Positions 21,713 to 29,529 of a stretch of DNA of 42,648 bases are shown in pieces. The position numbers and the translations under genes were made by a program. This DNA comes from a virus. Below the pieces are notes generated by a model, which was not told the DNA's origin, ran no database searches, and saw nothing but the letters and a program-made list of their open reading frames with translations. The DNA is taken from positions 1-42,648 of IMG/VR virus record IMGVR_UViG_3300018009_000008, one strand, 5' to 3'. How positions within the stretch are numbered: position 1 is the stretch's first letter; each line of letters begins with the position of its first letter.

Positions 21713-22989
21713 GCGAGAGAATATATACAACCGAACAGCTTTCCGAGCGCCTTTCGCGCACGCCGGAGGGCTATCTCCTCTGTGCGGATGTGCCCATTAA
21801 CCGCACCGGGGAGATGATTTACAACGAGCGGGAAGCAAAGCTCATGCCCTGGCTGCGCCAATTCGAGCCGGACGAGCAGGGCCGCTTCCGCGTGATCCGG
21901 GAGCCGGAGGAAGTCTTCCGGCCGGAAACGCTGAAAAGTTTCGAAGGCAAGCCATTTATCATTTTGCATCCGGATGACGGCAGCCTGCTCCGTCCCGATA
22001 ACTGGGCGGAGCTTGCGCAGGGGAACATGCAGAATATCCGGCGCGGAGAAGGCGACCTGGCAGATTGCACCCTGGCGGACGTGCTGGCGACGACGGAAAA
22101 TGCGATAGAGCTGATCCTTGCCGGCATGCGGGAGGTGTCCTGCGGCTATGATGCCGATTATATCCAGCTCGAGCCGGGGATATTGAGGCAGATCAACATC
22201 GTCGGGAATCACCTGGCGCTTGTCGATAAAGGCCGGGCGGGCGCCCGGTGCGCAATTCAAGATTCGGAAGGAGGATCCGTTATGAGTTTCAGAACGCGAT
22301 TGAAAAGTTTACTGGCCCGGAAGGGCCTCGCCGCCTCAGCCTTGGCCACGGTGGACGCGCTGAGCGCCGAGGAGGAAGACGAGCTGCAAAAGGAAAAGAA
22401 AGGGACGAAGGACGAAGAGCCCGAGTACGTCACGCGCAAGGATCTCGAGGAAACCCTCGACTGCTGGTGGAAGAAGACGAAAGACGCCGAGGCGAAGGCC
22501 ACGAAGGATGCCGCGGACGAGGAAGAGAAAAAGAAAAAGGATGAAGAGGAGAAAAAGAAAGGCGAGGAGGGCGCCGAGGCGGAGAAGCATTCCGTCGACT
22601 GGAGTCCCGGCTGCGCGACGAAAGACGCCGCTCTCCAGGACCTCGCCGCCCGCTCGGAGATCCTCATACCCGGCTTTACCGTGCCGCAGGTCGCGGACCG
22701 CCCCGGGCTGACTGCCGCCAAGCGGGCCGTCCTGAAAGCGGCCTACGCGACGGAAGACGGCAAAAAGGCGATCGAGCGCTTTACCGGAGCCAACATTTCA
22801 TTGGACGCCGCACCCGGAGCGACCCTCGATGCAGCATTTATCGGCGCATCGGAGCTGATCGGCCAGGCAAACAACGGCCGCTTCGCCCGGCGCCGGATCG
22901 CTCAGGAAAACTTCAAGCCGGCCGGCGATATCGCCGCCATAAACAAGGCCAACCGCGACTTCTGGGACAAGCGGACGGCGAAAGTATAA
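21709..22989 (+). CDS. DUF2213 prohead protease with scaffold-like tail
   Basis: The 426-residue protein has a DUF2213 serine-protease domain (residues 1-185) with the family His in 'FIILHPDDG' (H87) and Ser in 'REVSCGYDADY' (S144). A charged Lys/Glu-rich segment follows (about 220-290, long K/E/D runs), then a C-terminal region ending 'NRDFWDKRTAKV'. This fits a protease-scaffold fusion that matures the head. The start is TTG 21709 after GGGAGGAG; a much longer open frame upstream lies within another gene. Confidence 0.75.
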   Translation: MSERIYTTEQLSERLSRTPEGYLLCADVPINRTGEMIYNEREAKLMPWLRQFEPDEQGRFRVIREPEEVFRPETLKSFEGKPFIILHPDDGSLLRPDNWAELAQGNMQNIRRGEGDLADCTLADVLATTENAIELILAGMREVSCGYDADYIQLEPGILRQINIVGNHLALVDKGRAGARCAIQDSEGGSVMSFRTRLKSLLARKGLAASALATVDALSAEEEDELQKEKKGTKDEEPEYVTRKDLEETLDCWWKKTKDAEAKATKDAADEEEKKKKDEEEKKKGEEGAEAEKHSVDWSPGCATKDAALQDLAARSEILIPGFTVPQVADRPGLTAAKRAVLKAAYATEDGKKAIERFTGANISLDAAPGATLDAAFIGASELIGQANNGRFARRRIAQENFKPAGDIAAINKANRDFWDKRTAKV

Positions 22990-22999
22990 GGAGGATCAC

Positions 23000-23563
23000 A
23001 TGTTGCTTTTTCTCGGTATCTTTGCGTTTTGTGCCTTCGGCGTCAGCTTCCTCTACCGCATGCCCGCCGGCATCGCCGGCATGATCAACCGCGACGAGAC
23101 GGCAACGGTAGAGGCTGAAATAATGAGCCCCACGGCCGGCTACACGCCTACCCTCTACGGCATACCGGTCCGGTACTACCAGAGCCAGATCGCGCAGGTG
23201 CAATCGGCCGACAATCTCACGGGCGCGGCCGCGATCGTCGGTCTCCTCGCCAAGCCCTTCCCCATCGCCGGCGTCACCAGCGAGGCCCTGGGGGCGGCTA
23301 CACCGAACTCCGCTTTTCCAGCGGATGTTCTTAAGAGGGGCTATATGACGGTTTTTTGCCAGGGATCATATCCCGCGGCCGTGCCCGCCAAGAACGGCAC
23401 GGTCTATGTCCGCGTGACGGCGGGCCACAGCCTGCCGGTAGGCGGGATCGAATCGGACGCGGACGCAGGCGCTTGCATCTCCCTGATCACCAGCGGGCCG
23501 GCCTGCTATTTCACGGGTCCGATGGACTCCAACGGCATGGTCGAAATTGCCTATAATCTCTAG
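23000..23563 (+). CDS. Gp24-like structural cement protein with hydrophobic N-terminus
   Basis: The 187-residue protein matches capsid-decorating (structural cement, gp24-like) proteins: 'RMPAGIAGMINRDETATVEA', 'YTPTLYGIPVRYYQ', 'GAAAIVGLLAKPFPI', 'GTVYVRVTAGHSLPVGGIES'. Family members usually begin close to the RMPAG motif. Here about 20 extra residues ('MLLFLGIFAFCAFGVSF..') form a hydrophobic segment. The strong TAAGGAGGATCAC site is placed for ATG 23000, so the extension looks translated. It may be removed, or it may be inserted in a membrane. Confidence 0.75.
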   Translation: MLLFLGIFAFCAFGVSFLYRMPAGIAGMINRDETATVEAEIMSPTAGYTPTLYGIPVRYYQSQIAQVQSADNLTGAAAIVGLLAKPFPIAGVTSEALGAATPNSAFPADVLKRGYMTVFCQGSYPAAVPAKNGTVYVRVTAGHSLPVGGIESDADAGACISLITSGPACYFTGPMDSNGMVEIAYNL

Positions 23564-23573
23564 GAGGTAAAAA

Positions 23574-24539
23574 ATGGGCTTCATGACTTTTGATAACGCA
23601 ACCATAGACTCCACGGGCGAGTTCATGATCCACGAGCTGGAGCGTCTCGATCAGCAGCTCCATGAGCCGCTCTATGCGGCGACCTGGGGCCGGGATATAG
23701 ATCTCCGCGAAGATGTCTCGATCGCCGACGAGCTCACCAGCTTCACCAACAGCACGTTCGCGGCTGCGGGCGGCATCAACCCCAACGGAAAAAGCTGGAT
23801 AGGGAAGGATACGAACGCCATCAGCGGGATGCAGCTCGACATCGGCAAGACGGCACACAGCCTCTATCTCTGGGGCATGGAGATCAGCTACACCATCCCG
23901 GAGCTCCTCTCCGCAATGAAGCTCGGACGCCCGGTGGATGCCCAGAAGTTCGAGGGCATGAACATCAAGCATCAGATGGACATCGATCAGATGGTCTATG
24001 TCGGCGATACCGACATGAACCAGACAGGCATGCTGAACAATGCGGGCGTGACGCCCTCGGCCGTGGCAAACGGCGCACTCGGCTCGCCCCTGTGGGTCAA
24101 TAAATCACCGGATGAGATTGTCGCGGATATCACGACCCTCGTCGTCGCCGTGTGGACGGCGAGCGGCTATGCGGTCTGCCCTCACAAAGTTCTGCTGCCG
24201 CCCGTTAAGTGGTCTTACATCGCGACGCAGAAAATCAGCACCGCCGGCAACGAGACGATCATGAGCTATATCGAGAACAAATGCGAGATGCCCATGAGGG
24301 TGAACGGGAAAAAGCTGGAACTCCAGCCGGTCAAATGGTGTACGGGCCTGGGAACCGGGGCGACCGATCTGATGGCGGCCTATACCCAGGAAAAAAACCG
24401 GATCCGTTTTCCCCTCGTGCCGCTCCAGCGGACGCCCCTCGAGTACAGGTCGATCTATCATCTGACGACCTATTTCGGCAGGCTGGGCGTGGTGGAGATC
24501 GTCTATCCCGAGACCGTCGGCTATGCCTACGGCTTCTAG
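23574..24539 (+). CDS. Major capsid protein (DUF2184, HK97-fold)
   Basis: The 321-residue protein resembles the DUF2184 capsid family: 'IHELERLDQQLHEPLYAATW', 'LWGMEISYTIPELLSAMKLG', 'MDIDQMVYVGDTDMNQTGML', and a C-terminal 'YHLTTYFGRLGVVEIVYPET'. It follows the cement protein gene, the usual order in this type of head. TAGGAGGTAAAAA precedes the ATG. No delta domain is fused, consistent with a separate scaffold/protease. Confidence 0.85.
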   Translation: MGFMTFDNATIDSTGEFMIHELERLDQQLHEPLYAATWGRDIDLREDVSIADELTSFTNSTFAAAGGINPNGKSWIGKDTNAISGMQLDIGKTAHSLYLWGMEISYTIPELLSAMKLGRPVDAQKFEGMNIKHQMDIDQMVYVGDTDMNQTGMLNNAGVTPSAVANGALGSPLWVNKSPDEIVADITTLVVAVWTASGYAVCPHKVLLPPVKWSYIATQKISTAGNETIMSYIENKCEMPMRVNGKKLELQPVKWCTGLGTGATDLMAAYTQEKNRIRFPLVPLQRTPLEYRSIYHLTTYFGRLGVVEIVYPETVGYAYGF

Positions 24540-24550
24540 AGGAGGCTGAG

Positions 24551-24886
24551 ATGCCGAGGATCGTTCAAATCAGGGTGTATCGGCCCGTTGCCGTGCCGAC
24601 GCTGTTCACGGCGGCGCAGATGGTCATGAGGCCCCCCACGGTACTGCGGCCCGGAGGGCGGAAGGGGATGAACGATAGTGAGGGCTTTCATCCCCGGGTC
24701 CATGACGTGGATATCGAGCAGCACGGCTTCAAGACGCAGAAAGAGTTCGAGGCCCACTGGTTCATTGCGGGGCTCGTCAAGGACGGCCATATCGAGATCG
24801 TGCGGCCGGAGGCGCCGGCAGCAAAGGCGGCGGCTGCGGCGATTGAGAAGCCGGCAGCAAAGGCGGCGGCTGAGGCGAAAAAATAA
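24551..24886 (+). CDS. Small head protein with Ala/Lys-rich tail
   Basis: The 111-residue protein has a core 'SEGFHPRVHDVDIEQHGFKT' plus 'WFIAGLVKDGHIEIVRPE' and an Ala/Lys-rich C-terminal tail made by a 23-bp direct repeat. The ATG follows GGAGGCTGAG. Position between capsid and connector genes suggests a head-completion or decoration role. No family is confirmed. Confidence 0.55.
   Translation: MPRIVQIRVYRPVAVPTLFTAAQMVMRPPTVLRPGGRKGMNDSEGFHPRVHDVDIEQHGFKTQKEFEAHWFIAGLVKDGHIEIVRPEAPAAKAAAAAIEKPAAKAAAEAKK
24814..24872 (+). repeat. 23-bp direct repeat in coding sequence
   Basis: The same 23 bases occur at 24814..24836 and 24850..24872 (period 36), both encoding 'PAAKAAA'-type repeats at the C-terminus of the small head protein. 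Copy number could vary by slippage. Confidence 0.7.
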
Positions 24887-25359
24887 TGTGCAGTCCGCCG
24901 CCTCCATTGACGAACGCGCAGTTCCGGGCCGATTTTCCGGAATTTGCAAATACGACAGTCTATTCGGACGCGACAGTCACGCTCTGGATGGGGGTCGGGG
25001 TTGCGCGGCTGAATGCGGCCCGATGGAACGCAATGGGGCTGTACAATATCGGCCTGGAGCTCTTCACGGCGCATTTTGTTGTGCTTGCGATCGCAAATCA
25101 GCGGAGGGCGGCAGCCGGCGAGATCCCCGGCCAGGACACGACCGTCAAGGCATCGAAAGCCGCCGGTCCGGTCTCCGCGGGGATCGACACGACGATAAGC
25201 TCGGATGTGCGCGCGGGAAGCTGGAATCTCACAGATTACGGCAAGCGATTCCACGAAATGGCCATGATCGTGGGGATCGCGGGCGCCCAGGTGAGCGGTC
25301 CGGACATGAGCGGGTTGGACAGCAGAGATCAAGGGGGCGGGGTGCTGGGAAATATATGA
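24886..25359 (+). CDS. Head-tail connector protein (DUF4054-like)
   Basis: The 157-residue protein starts 'LTNAQFRADFPEFANTT..' and continues 'VTLWMGVGVARLNAARW' and 'LYNIGLELFTAHFVVLAIAN', the pattern of DUF4054 connector (adaptor) proteins. It docks on the portal during head completion. The ATG overlaps the previous stop. Confidence 0.75.
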   Translation: MCSPPPPLTNAQFRADFPEFANTTVYSDATVTLWMGVGVARLNAARWNAMGLYNIGLELFTAHFVVLAIANQRRAAAGEIPGQDTTVKASKAAGPVSAGIDTTISSDVRAGSWNLTDYGKRFHEMAMIVGIAGAQVSGPDMSGLDSRDQGGGVLGNI

Positions 25360-25943
25360 TCACGGGTACGGTCACGGTCAAATCATCCGGCCAGGGCGGG
25401 GTCCCCCTCAAAAAACTCCTCGCCGAGATCTCGAAAATGCGGGTCTACGTGGGGATTCCGGAAGAGAGCGCGGAAAGGGAGGATGGGGGCCCGTTGAGCA
25501 ATGCCCAAATCCTTTTCATCAATACCCACGGCGCGCGGGGAAAAAGCATGCGGCAAGAAATGCAGCCGGCGCTGGCAGCCGGGCAAAAATACAGCGCGGC
25601 CCACGCGCTCTATATCCAAGCTCACGGCTCGCCCCTCTGGCATACGCCGCCCCGGCCGGTCATCGAGCCCGCCATAGAGGCCGAGCCCGCGAACAGCGAT
25701 ATTGCCGAAGAATTGGGCCTCGCGGCAAAAGCAACACTTGACGGCAATCCCGATGAAGCCAAACGTCGTTTGGAATTAGCCGGGCAGACCGGAGAGGACG
25801 CGGCGCGCAACTGGTTCGACGACCCGCGCAACAATTGGTCCGCGAATGCGCCTGCGACGATCAAAGCAAAAGGATCGGACCATCCGATGATCGATACGGA
25901 TGAATTGAGAAAGAAGATCTCACACGTGGTAGGCGCTGAATGA
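25356..25943 (+). CDS. Tail-completion / gp10-like virion protein
   Basis: The 195-residue protein has 'MRVYVGIPEESAERE', 'SNAQILFINTHG', 'PPRPVIEPAIEA' and a helical C-terminal half, as in virion morphogenesis proteins of the HK97 gp10 / neck type. ATG 25356 overlaps the previous stop; the frame is open much further upstream but in another gene's shadow. The assignment is by motif and position. Confidence 0.65.
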   Translation: MITGTVTVKSSGQGGVPLKKLLAEISKMRVYVGIPEESAEREDGGPLSNAQILFINTHGARGKSMRQEMQPALAAGQKYSAAHALYIQAHGSPLWHTPPRPVIEPAIEAEPANSDIAEELGLAAKATLDGNPDEAKRRLELAGQTGEDAARNWFDDPRNNWSANAPATIKAKGSDHPMIDTDELRKKISHVVGAE

Positions 25944-26326
25944 TCGATCTCTCCGATATAGTCACGGATCCGGATCTGGCCGATCCTGCGGGATTCATAA
26001 TCAACCGCACCATCGGCACATTTCAGCGGGGCGGATGGGCGGCCACGCCCTCCACGACCGAGATCCCTAATCCGCAATTGATACCGGCTTTCGGCGTCGT
26101 GGTCCCGGCGACGGAGCGTGAGATAGAGATGGTGCCTGAAGGCGACCGCGTGAAGGGGATGATGGCCTTTTACACGACGACGCCGATTTATACCACCTCG
26201 GCGGCGGGCAACAATATCTCCGATCAGATCGCCTACGCCGGCGATGTGTATCGCATAATCAAGGTGGGTCCCTGGCTCGCCTTCGGCTACAATATCGCCA
26301 TAGGCGTAAGAATGGGGGGGGATTGA
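25940..26326 (+). CDS. Head-tail adaptor/stopper-like protein
   Basis: The 128-residue protein is beta-rich ('RGGWAATPSTTEIPNPQLIP', 'KGMMAFYTTTPIYTTSAAGN', 'IAYAGDVYRIIKVGPW'). This pattern is common to neck stopper proteins with an SH3-like fold. It is located between the gp10-like gene and the neck terminator gene. The family assignment is tentative. Confidence 0.55.
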   Translation: MIDLSDIVTDPDLADPAGFIINRTIGTFQRGGWAATPSTTEIPNPQLIPAFGVVVPATEREIEMVPEGDRVKGMMAFYTTTPIYTTSAAGNNISDQIAYAGDVYRIIKVGPWLAFGYNIAIGVRMGGD

Positions 26327-27024
26327 TGACTGCTCAGCTAATTGCCGTCCTGAATTACTGGTATCGGCCCGATCCCCGGGTCGCGCGGCCCATGCCTGCC
26401 GCGGCAATCTTTTCCCCGATGGCGCCGGCCAACACTATTTTGAGCCTTGGCGAGCTGAACGCCATTTTCCAGGATCTCACGGTCTCCATGCTCGGCCGGG
26501 GCACGCCTGCCGGTCCCACGGATCCGCTTTATCGGATGGTGAGGATAGCGTGGCCTACCGAAGGCCAGCCCGGTTTCGGCATTGCCGAGGACGTGACGTT
26601 TGTGAGCTGGCGCGAGCGATATCACGTTTACAACCAGATCAGAGAATCGCAGATCAGCCAGTTCACGGATAGCCCCGGCTGGACGCTGAACCGGGCGGTC
26701 CATTATACCCGGATGATCGATGTGCGATGGGTTATTTACGGACCGAATTCCTATGCGAACAGCCAGCTCATCCGCGATGGTCTTTTCAGCCCCGAAGGGC
26801 GGGCCGGCCTGAAGGCGCAGAATCTTTATCTCACAGGGGCTATTCCGACGCCGAACAGGGCGCCGGAGCTTTTTGAAGGCCAATGGTGGGAGCGGGTGGA
26901 CATGAACGCCATGTTCAACGAGCTTGTTATTCTCAACTACGCCGTCCCGTCGATAAAGACGGTCGATGTGATGTTGCAGACGGATACGGGAATAACCGAG
27001 ACGATCTCCATAACGGGCAGCTAA
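26326..27024 (+). CDS. Neck/tail terminator protein (gp12-like)
   Basis: The 232-residue protein resembles the phage neck terminator family: 'DPLYRMVRIAWPTEGQPGFG', 'RERYHVYNQIRESQISQFTD', 'MIDVRWVIYGPNSYANSQLI'. It would cap the contractile tail tube at the neck. ATG 26326 is chosen over TTG 26323; it lies immediately before the sheath gene. Confidence 0.7.
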   Translation: MTAQLIAVLNYWYRPDPRVARPMPAAAIFSPMAPANTILSLGELNAIFQDLTVSMLGRGTPAGPTDPLYRMVRIAWPTEGQPGFGIAEDVTFVSWRERYHVYNQIRESQISQFTDSPGWTLNRAVHYTRMIDVRWVIYGPNSYANSQLIRDGLFSPEGRAGLKAQNLYLTGAIPTPNRAPELFEGQWWERVDMNAMFNELVILNYAVPSIKTVDVMLQTDTGITETISITGS

Positions 27025-27034
27025 AGGAGGACGG

Positions 27035-28438
27035 ATGAACACCCAATTGTCGTTAAATCAAGTCGTTGACGTCATCGTCACGGTAGGTCCGCAGGCGGCG
27101 GCTTACGCGAACTTCCAACAGTTTTTGATCGTTGGCAATTCGCCCCGGATCGCGAACGCGACGAGGCTGGCAGCCTTCACGAGCCTTGCGCAAATGCTTG
27201 CGGCGCCGTACAGCTTCGCGACGACCGATCCCGAATATCTGGCAGCCTCGCTCTATGTATCAGCCATCAACCAGGCTTTCGGAAGCGGCGCGGCCTATAC
27301 GCTTTGGATAGGTCTCCAGGATACGACGGCCGTAAAAACAGCGGCCATTGTGGGCGCCGGAACTCTCTACGCACAAGGCGACCTTCTCACCCTGGCCGGC
27401 GGCACGGGCTGTGTCTATGTCGTCAGCAGCGTAAACGGCAGTACGGGCGCTATAACCGGGGTCACTCAGGTTTCTGCGGGCACGGGATATACGGTCACAA
27501 CTCCTGTCGCGACTAGCACAAACAGCGCCCACGGGGCCGGAGCCACCTTCAATGTCACGGTCCTGGGGGAAACCCCTCTCCAGGCCGTCACCGCATGTCG
27601 AGGGGCAAGCAATTCCTGGTATGGCTGCATGTGCGTGAGCACTGGGATCGCCGATGGCGACCACGAAGCGATTGCCGGGTATCTCAACGGTGCTTCTCCG
27701 GCGTCTTTCTACGCTTACACGACTGCGGAGGCTGCTGTACTCAACAACACCGGCGGCAACCTTGGAGCAACCCTGATGGGTTCTCAATACAACCGGACCA
27801 TCGGCCAGTATTCGTCGACGCAGGGTGGGTTGAACACGGGTTATCCTTATGCCATCGCCGCTATCATGGCCTACGCCATGGGCGCAAACACGGGCCTTGC
27901 GAACAGCGCCTATACGCTCAAATTCAAGCAGGAGCCGGGTGTTCTCGTGGAGCCCGTGACACCGACGCAGCAGGGAAACGTGGAGGGGAACAACGTAAAT
28001 CTCTACGTCAACTATAACAATCAGTTCAATTGGTTCGAGCAGGGCGTCATGGCGAATGGGCAATATTTCGACGAGATCGTAAATCTGGACATGCTGGGCA
28101 ACCGCATACAGATCAACGTTGCCAACCTGCTCCAGAGCCTCCCGAAGATTCCCGATGACGACGACGGGGTGACCCTGCTCATGAACGCTGTCCGCCAGGC
28201 ATGCGACCAGATGAGGACCGTGGGATTTATCGCGCCTTCGGGCGTGTGGAACGGGCCGAACCTTTTGAACCTCAGCAACGGCGACGCCATGCCGAAGGGA
28301 TATGTAGTGCAGGCGCAATCTGTGACGATCCTATCATCCGCTCAGAGATCAGCCCGGCAGGCGCCGCCGATATACGTCAACCTGATCGAGGCCGGTGCTG
28401 TTCATTTCGTGACCGTGCAAGTAAACGTGCAGCGTTAA
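27035..28438 (+). CDS. Contractile tail sheath protein (DUF3383)
   Basis: The 467-residue protein matches DUF3383 sheath proteins. The N-terminal 'VDVIVTVGPQAAAYANFQQF' is followed by 'LIVGNSP', and the C-terminal region has 'QIDNVAN'-like 'RIQINVANLLQSLPKIPDDD' and 'AGAVHFVTVQVNVQR'. An inserted glycine/threonine-rich domain at about 105-185 probably faces outward. It shows that the phage has a myovirus tail. AAAGGAGGACGG precedes the ATG. Confidence 0.88.
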   Translation: MNTQLSLNQVVDVIVTVGPQAAAYANFQQFLIVGNSPRIANATRLAAFTSLAQMLAAPYSFATTDPEYLAASLYVSAINQAFGSGAAYTLWIGLQDTTAVKTAAIVGAGTLYAQGDLLTLAGGTGCVYVVSSVNGSTGAITGVTQVSAGTGYTVTTPVATSTNSAHGAGATFNVTVLGETPLQAVTACRGASNSWYGCMCVSTGIADGDHEAIAGYLNGASPASFYAYTTAEAAVLNNTGGNLGATLMGSQYNRTIGQYSSTQGGLNTGYPYAIAAIMAYAMGANTGLANSAYTLKFKQEPGVLVEPVTPTQQGNVEGNNVNLYVNYNNQFNWFEQGVMANGQYFDEIVNLDMLGNRIQINVANLLQSLPKIPDDDDGVTLLMNAVRQACDQMRTVGFIAPSGVWNGPNLLNLSNGDAMPKGYVVQAQSVTILSSAQRSARQAPPIYVNLIEAGAVHFVTVQVNVQR

Positions 28439-28451
28439 AGGAGGATAGCAA

Positions 28452-28895
28452 ATGCCGCCCCAAATAAGCACCTACAGTTTTTTGGACCTCAGCGGGGTCA
28501 TCGTCAACCCGACGTTCGGCTCATACATTTTCAAGGGCCAGGGCACGGGAAAGATTACGATTTCCATGGCCCAGGACCGTACTGCCCACAATATCGCCGG
28601 AGACGGGGCGATTATGGTGAGCAAGCTCGCCGGCAACAACGGCACGGTCAGCATCGAGTGCCAGCAGACGAGCGACCTGTACAAATTTCTCCTGGGCCTC
28701 TATAACTACCTCATCGGGGCGGACACATCGGTGTGGGCTGCGACAAATATGACGCTCCGGAACGTGGCGGACGGTACGAGCCACAGCCTGGTTGGGGTAT
28801 CACCCTCGAAGAAGCCGGACAAAAGCTATGACAAAGAGGGCGCGATGGTTGCCTGGTCCTGGCACGCGGCCGATATCCAGAGCGAGACCACGTAA
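28452..28895 (+). CDS. Tail tube protein (DUF3277)
   Basis: The 147-residue protein has the DUF3277 pattern: 'YSFLDLSGVIVNPTFGSYIF', 'GKITISMAQDRTAHNIAGDG', 'GTVSIECQQTSDLYKFLLGL'. It forms the inner tube inside the sheath. It follows the sheath gene with an AAAGGAGGAT site, the standard order. Confidence 0.85.
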   Translation: MPPQISTYSFLDLSGVIVNPTFGSYIFKGQGTGKITISMAQDRTAHNIAGDGAIMVSKLAGNNGTVSIECQQTSDLYKFLLGLYNYLIGADTSVWAATNMTLRNVADGTSHSLVGVSPSKKPDKSYDKEGAMVAWSWHAADIQSETT

Positions 28896-29362
28896 TGGAG
28901 AAGCAAAAGCGCGAAATTTTTAAAGACGTGACGATCGGGGAGAAGGCCTACCGCCTCGGGCGGTTCTCTCCGCTTATGGGCGGCTACATGCTTTACAAAC
29001 TCATGACGGGCCTTGTCGGGCCTATCCTGCCGATGATAAACCTGCCGGCAAGCGTAAAGCAGTTCATTTCACCGGCAGGGGCGAGCAGCGTGAAGCTCTC
29101 GAAGGAAGACTTCCTGGAGCTGGAGCGCGACTGTCTCTCCGTCGTCTCAGCGGCGCAGGACATAAAGGGGACCGTCATCTATGTGCCTGTCCTTCGGGAC
29201 GATGGAAGCTGGAACGTGCAGGATCTGGAAGACGACACGAAGAGTGTTCTGTTGCTCCTGGGGCAGGTGATGGGTTGGAACCTGCAAGGTTTTTTCTCCG
29301 AAGCCGCGTTGAAGGACGCGGCGGAGAAAGCGGGCCTCATTTTGCCCGATGCCCAAACGTAG
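28895..29362 (+). CDS. Tail assembly chaperone, short form (G-type)
   Basis: The 155-residue protein ('KAYRLGRFSPLMGGYMLYKL', 'DFLELERDCLSVVSAAQDIK') is a tail-assembly chaperone placed between tube and tape measure. It contains a -1 frameshift site at 29290..29296, so some ribosomes make a longer G-T product. The zero-frame end is 'AGLILPDAQT'. Chaperones of this kind coat the tape measure before tube assembly. Confidence 0.75.
   Translation: MEKQKREIFKDVTIGEKAYRLGRFSPLMGGYMLYKLMTGLVGPILPMINLPASVKQFISPAGASSVKLSKEDFLELERDCLSVVSAAQDIKGTVIYVPVLRDDGSWNVQDLEDDTKSVLLLLGQVMGWNLQGFFSEAALKDAAEKAGLILPDAQT
29290..29322 (+). promoter_or_regulatory. Programmed -1 ribosomal frameshift site
   Basis: TTTTTTC at 29290..29296 has the X XXY YYZ form in register (codons GGT TTT TTC). 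Six bases downstream, GCCGCG (29303..29308) pairs with CGCGGC (29317..29322) around an 8-base loop; CTCC (29296..29299) could also pair with GGAG (29323..29326) when the ribosome allows. A -1 slip enters the open frame that ends at 29529. Confidence 0.85.
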
Positions 29363-29529
29363 ACGAATTTGTCTATGCGCCCGTCATGGCGGGGGACTGG
29401 CAGCAGCACCAGGTATGGGATCGGACCTATATCTTCGACGATCTGCTTGACTGGCATGAGATGAACGCCGTCAAGCGGGAAAACGAGCGGCGGCTGCGGG
29501 AGTGGCTGAAAGAGCATCCGGAGGAATAA
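29296..29529 (+). CDS. Chaperone frameshift extension (T-type)
   Basis: This frame has no good start of its own; read after the -1 slip it adds 77 residues to the first 134 of the chaperone, giving a 211-residue product. The extension ends with acidic/basic helices 'YIFDDLLDWHEMNAVKRENE' followed by 'RRLREWLKEHPEE'. By analogy with lambda gpGT, the T part would contact tail tube subunits while the G part binds the tape measure. Confidence 0.75.
   Translation, partial: LRSRVEGRGGESGPHFARCPNVDEFVYAPVMAGDWQQHQVWDRTYIFDDLLDWHEMNAVKRENERRLREWLKEHPEE

Noticed and set aside
24678-25355. Upstream extension of the gp10-like frame
   Set aside because: Overlaps two real genes and is Arg/Ser-rich shadow; ATG 25356 overlaps the previous stop as elsewhere in the operon.
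27260-28318. 352-residue open frame on the minus strand
   Set aside because: Antisense to the sheath gene; no domain and no ribosome binding site.
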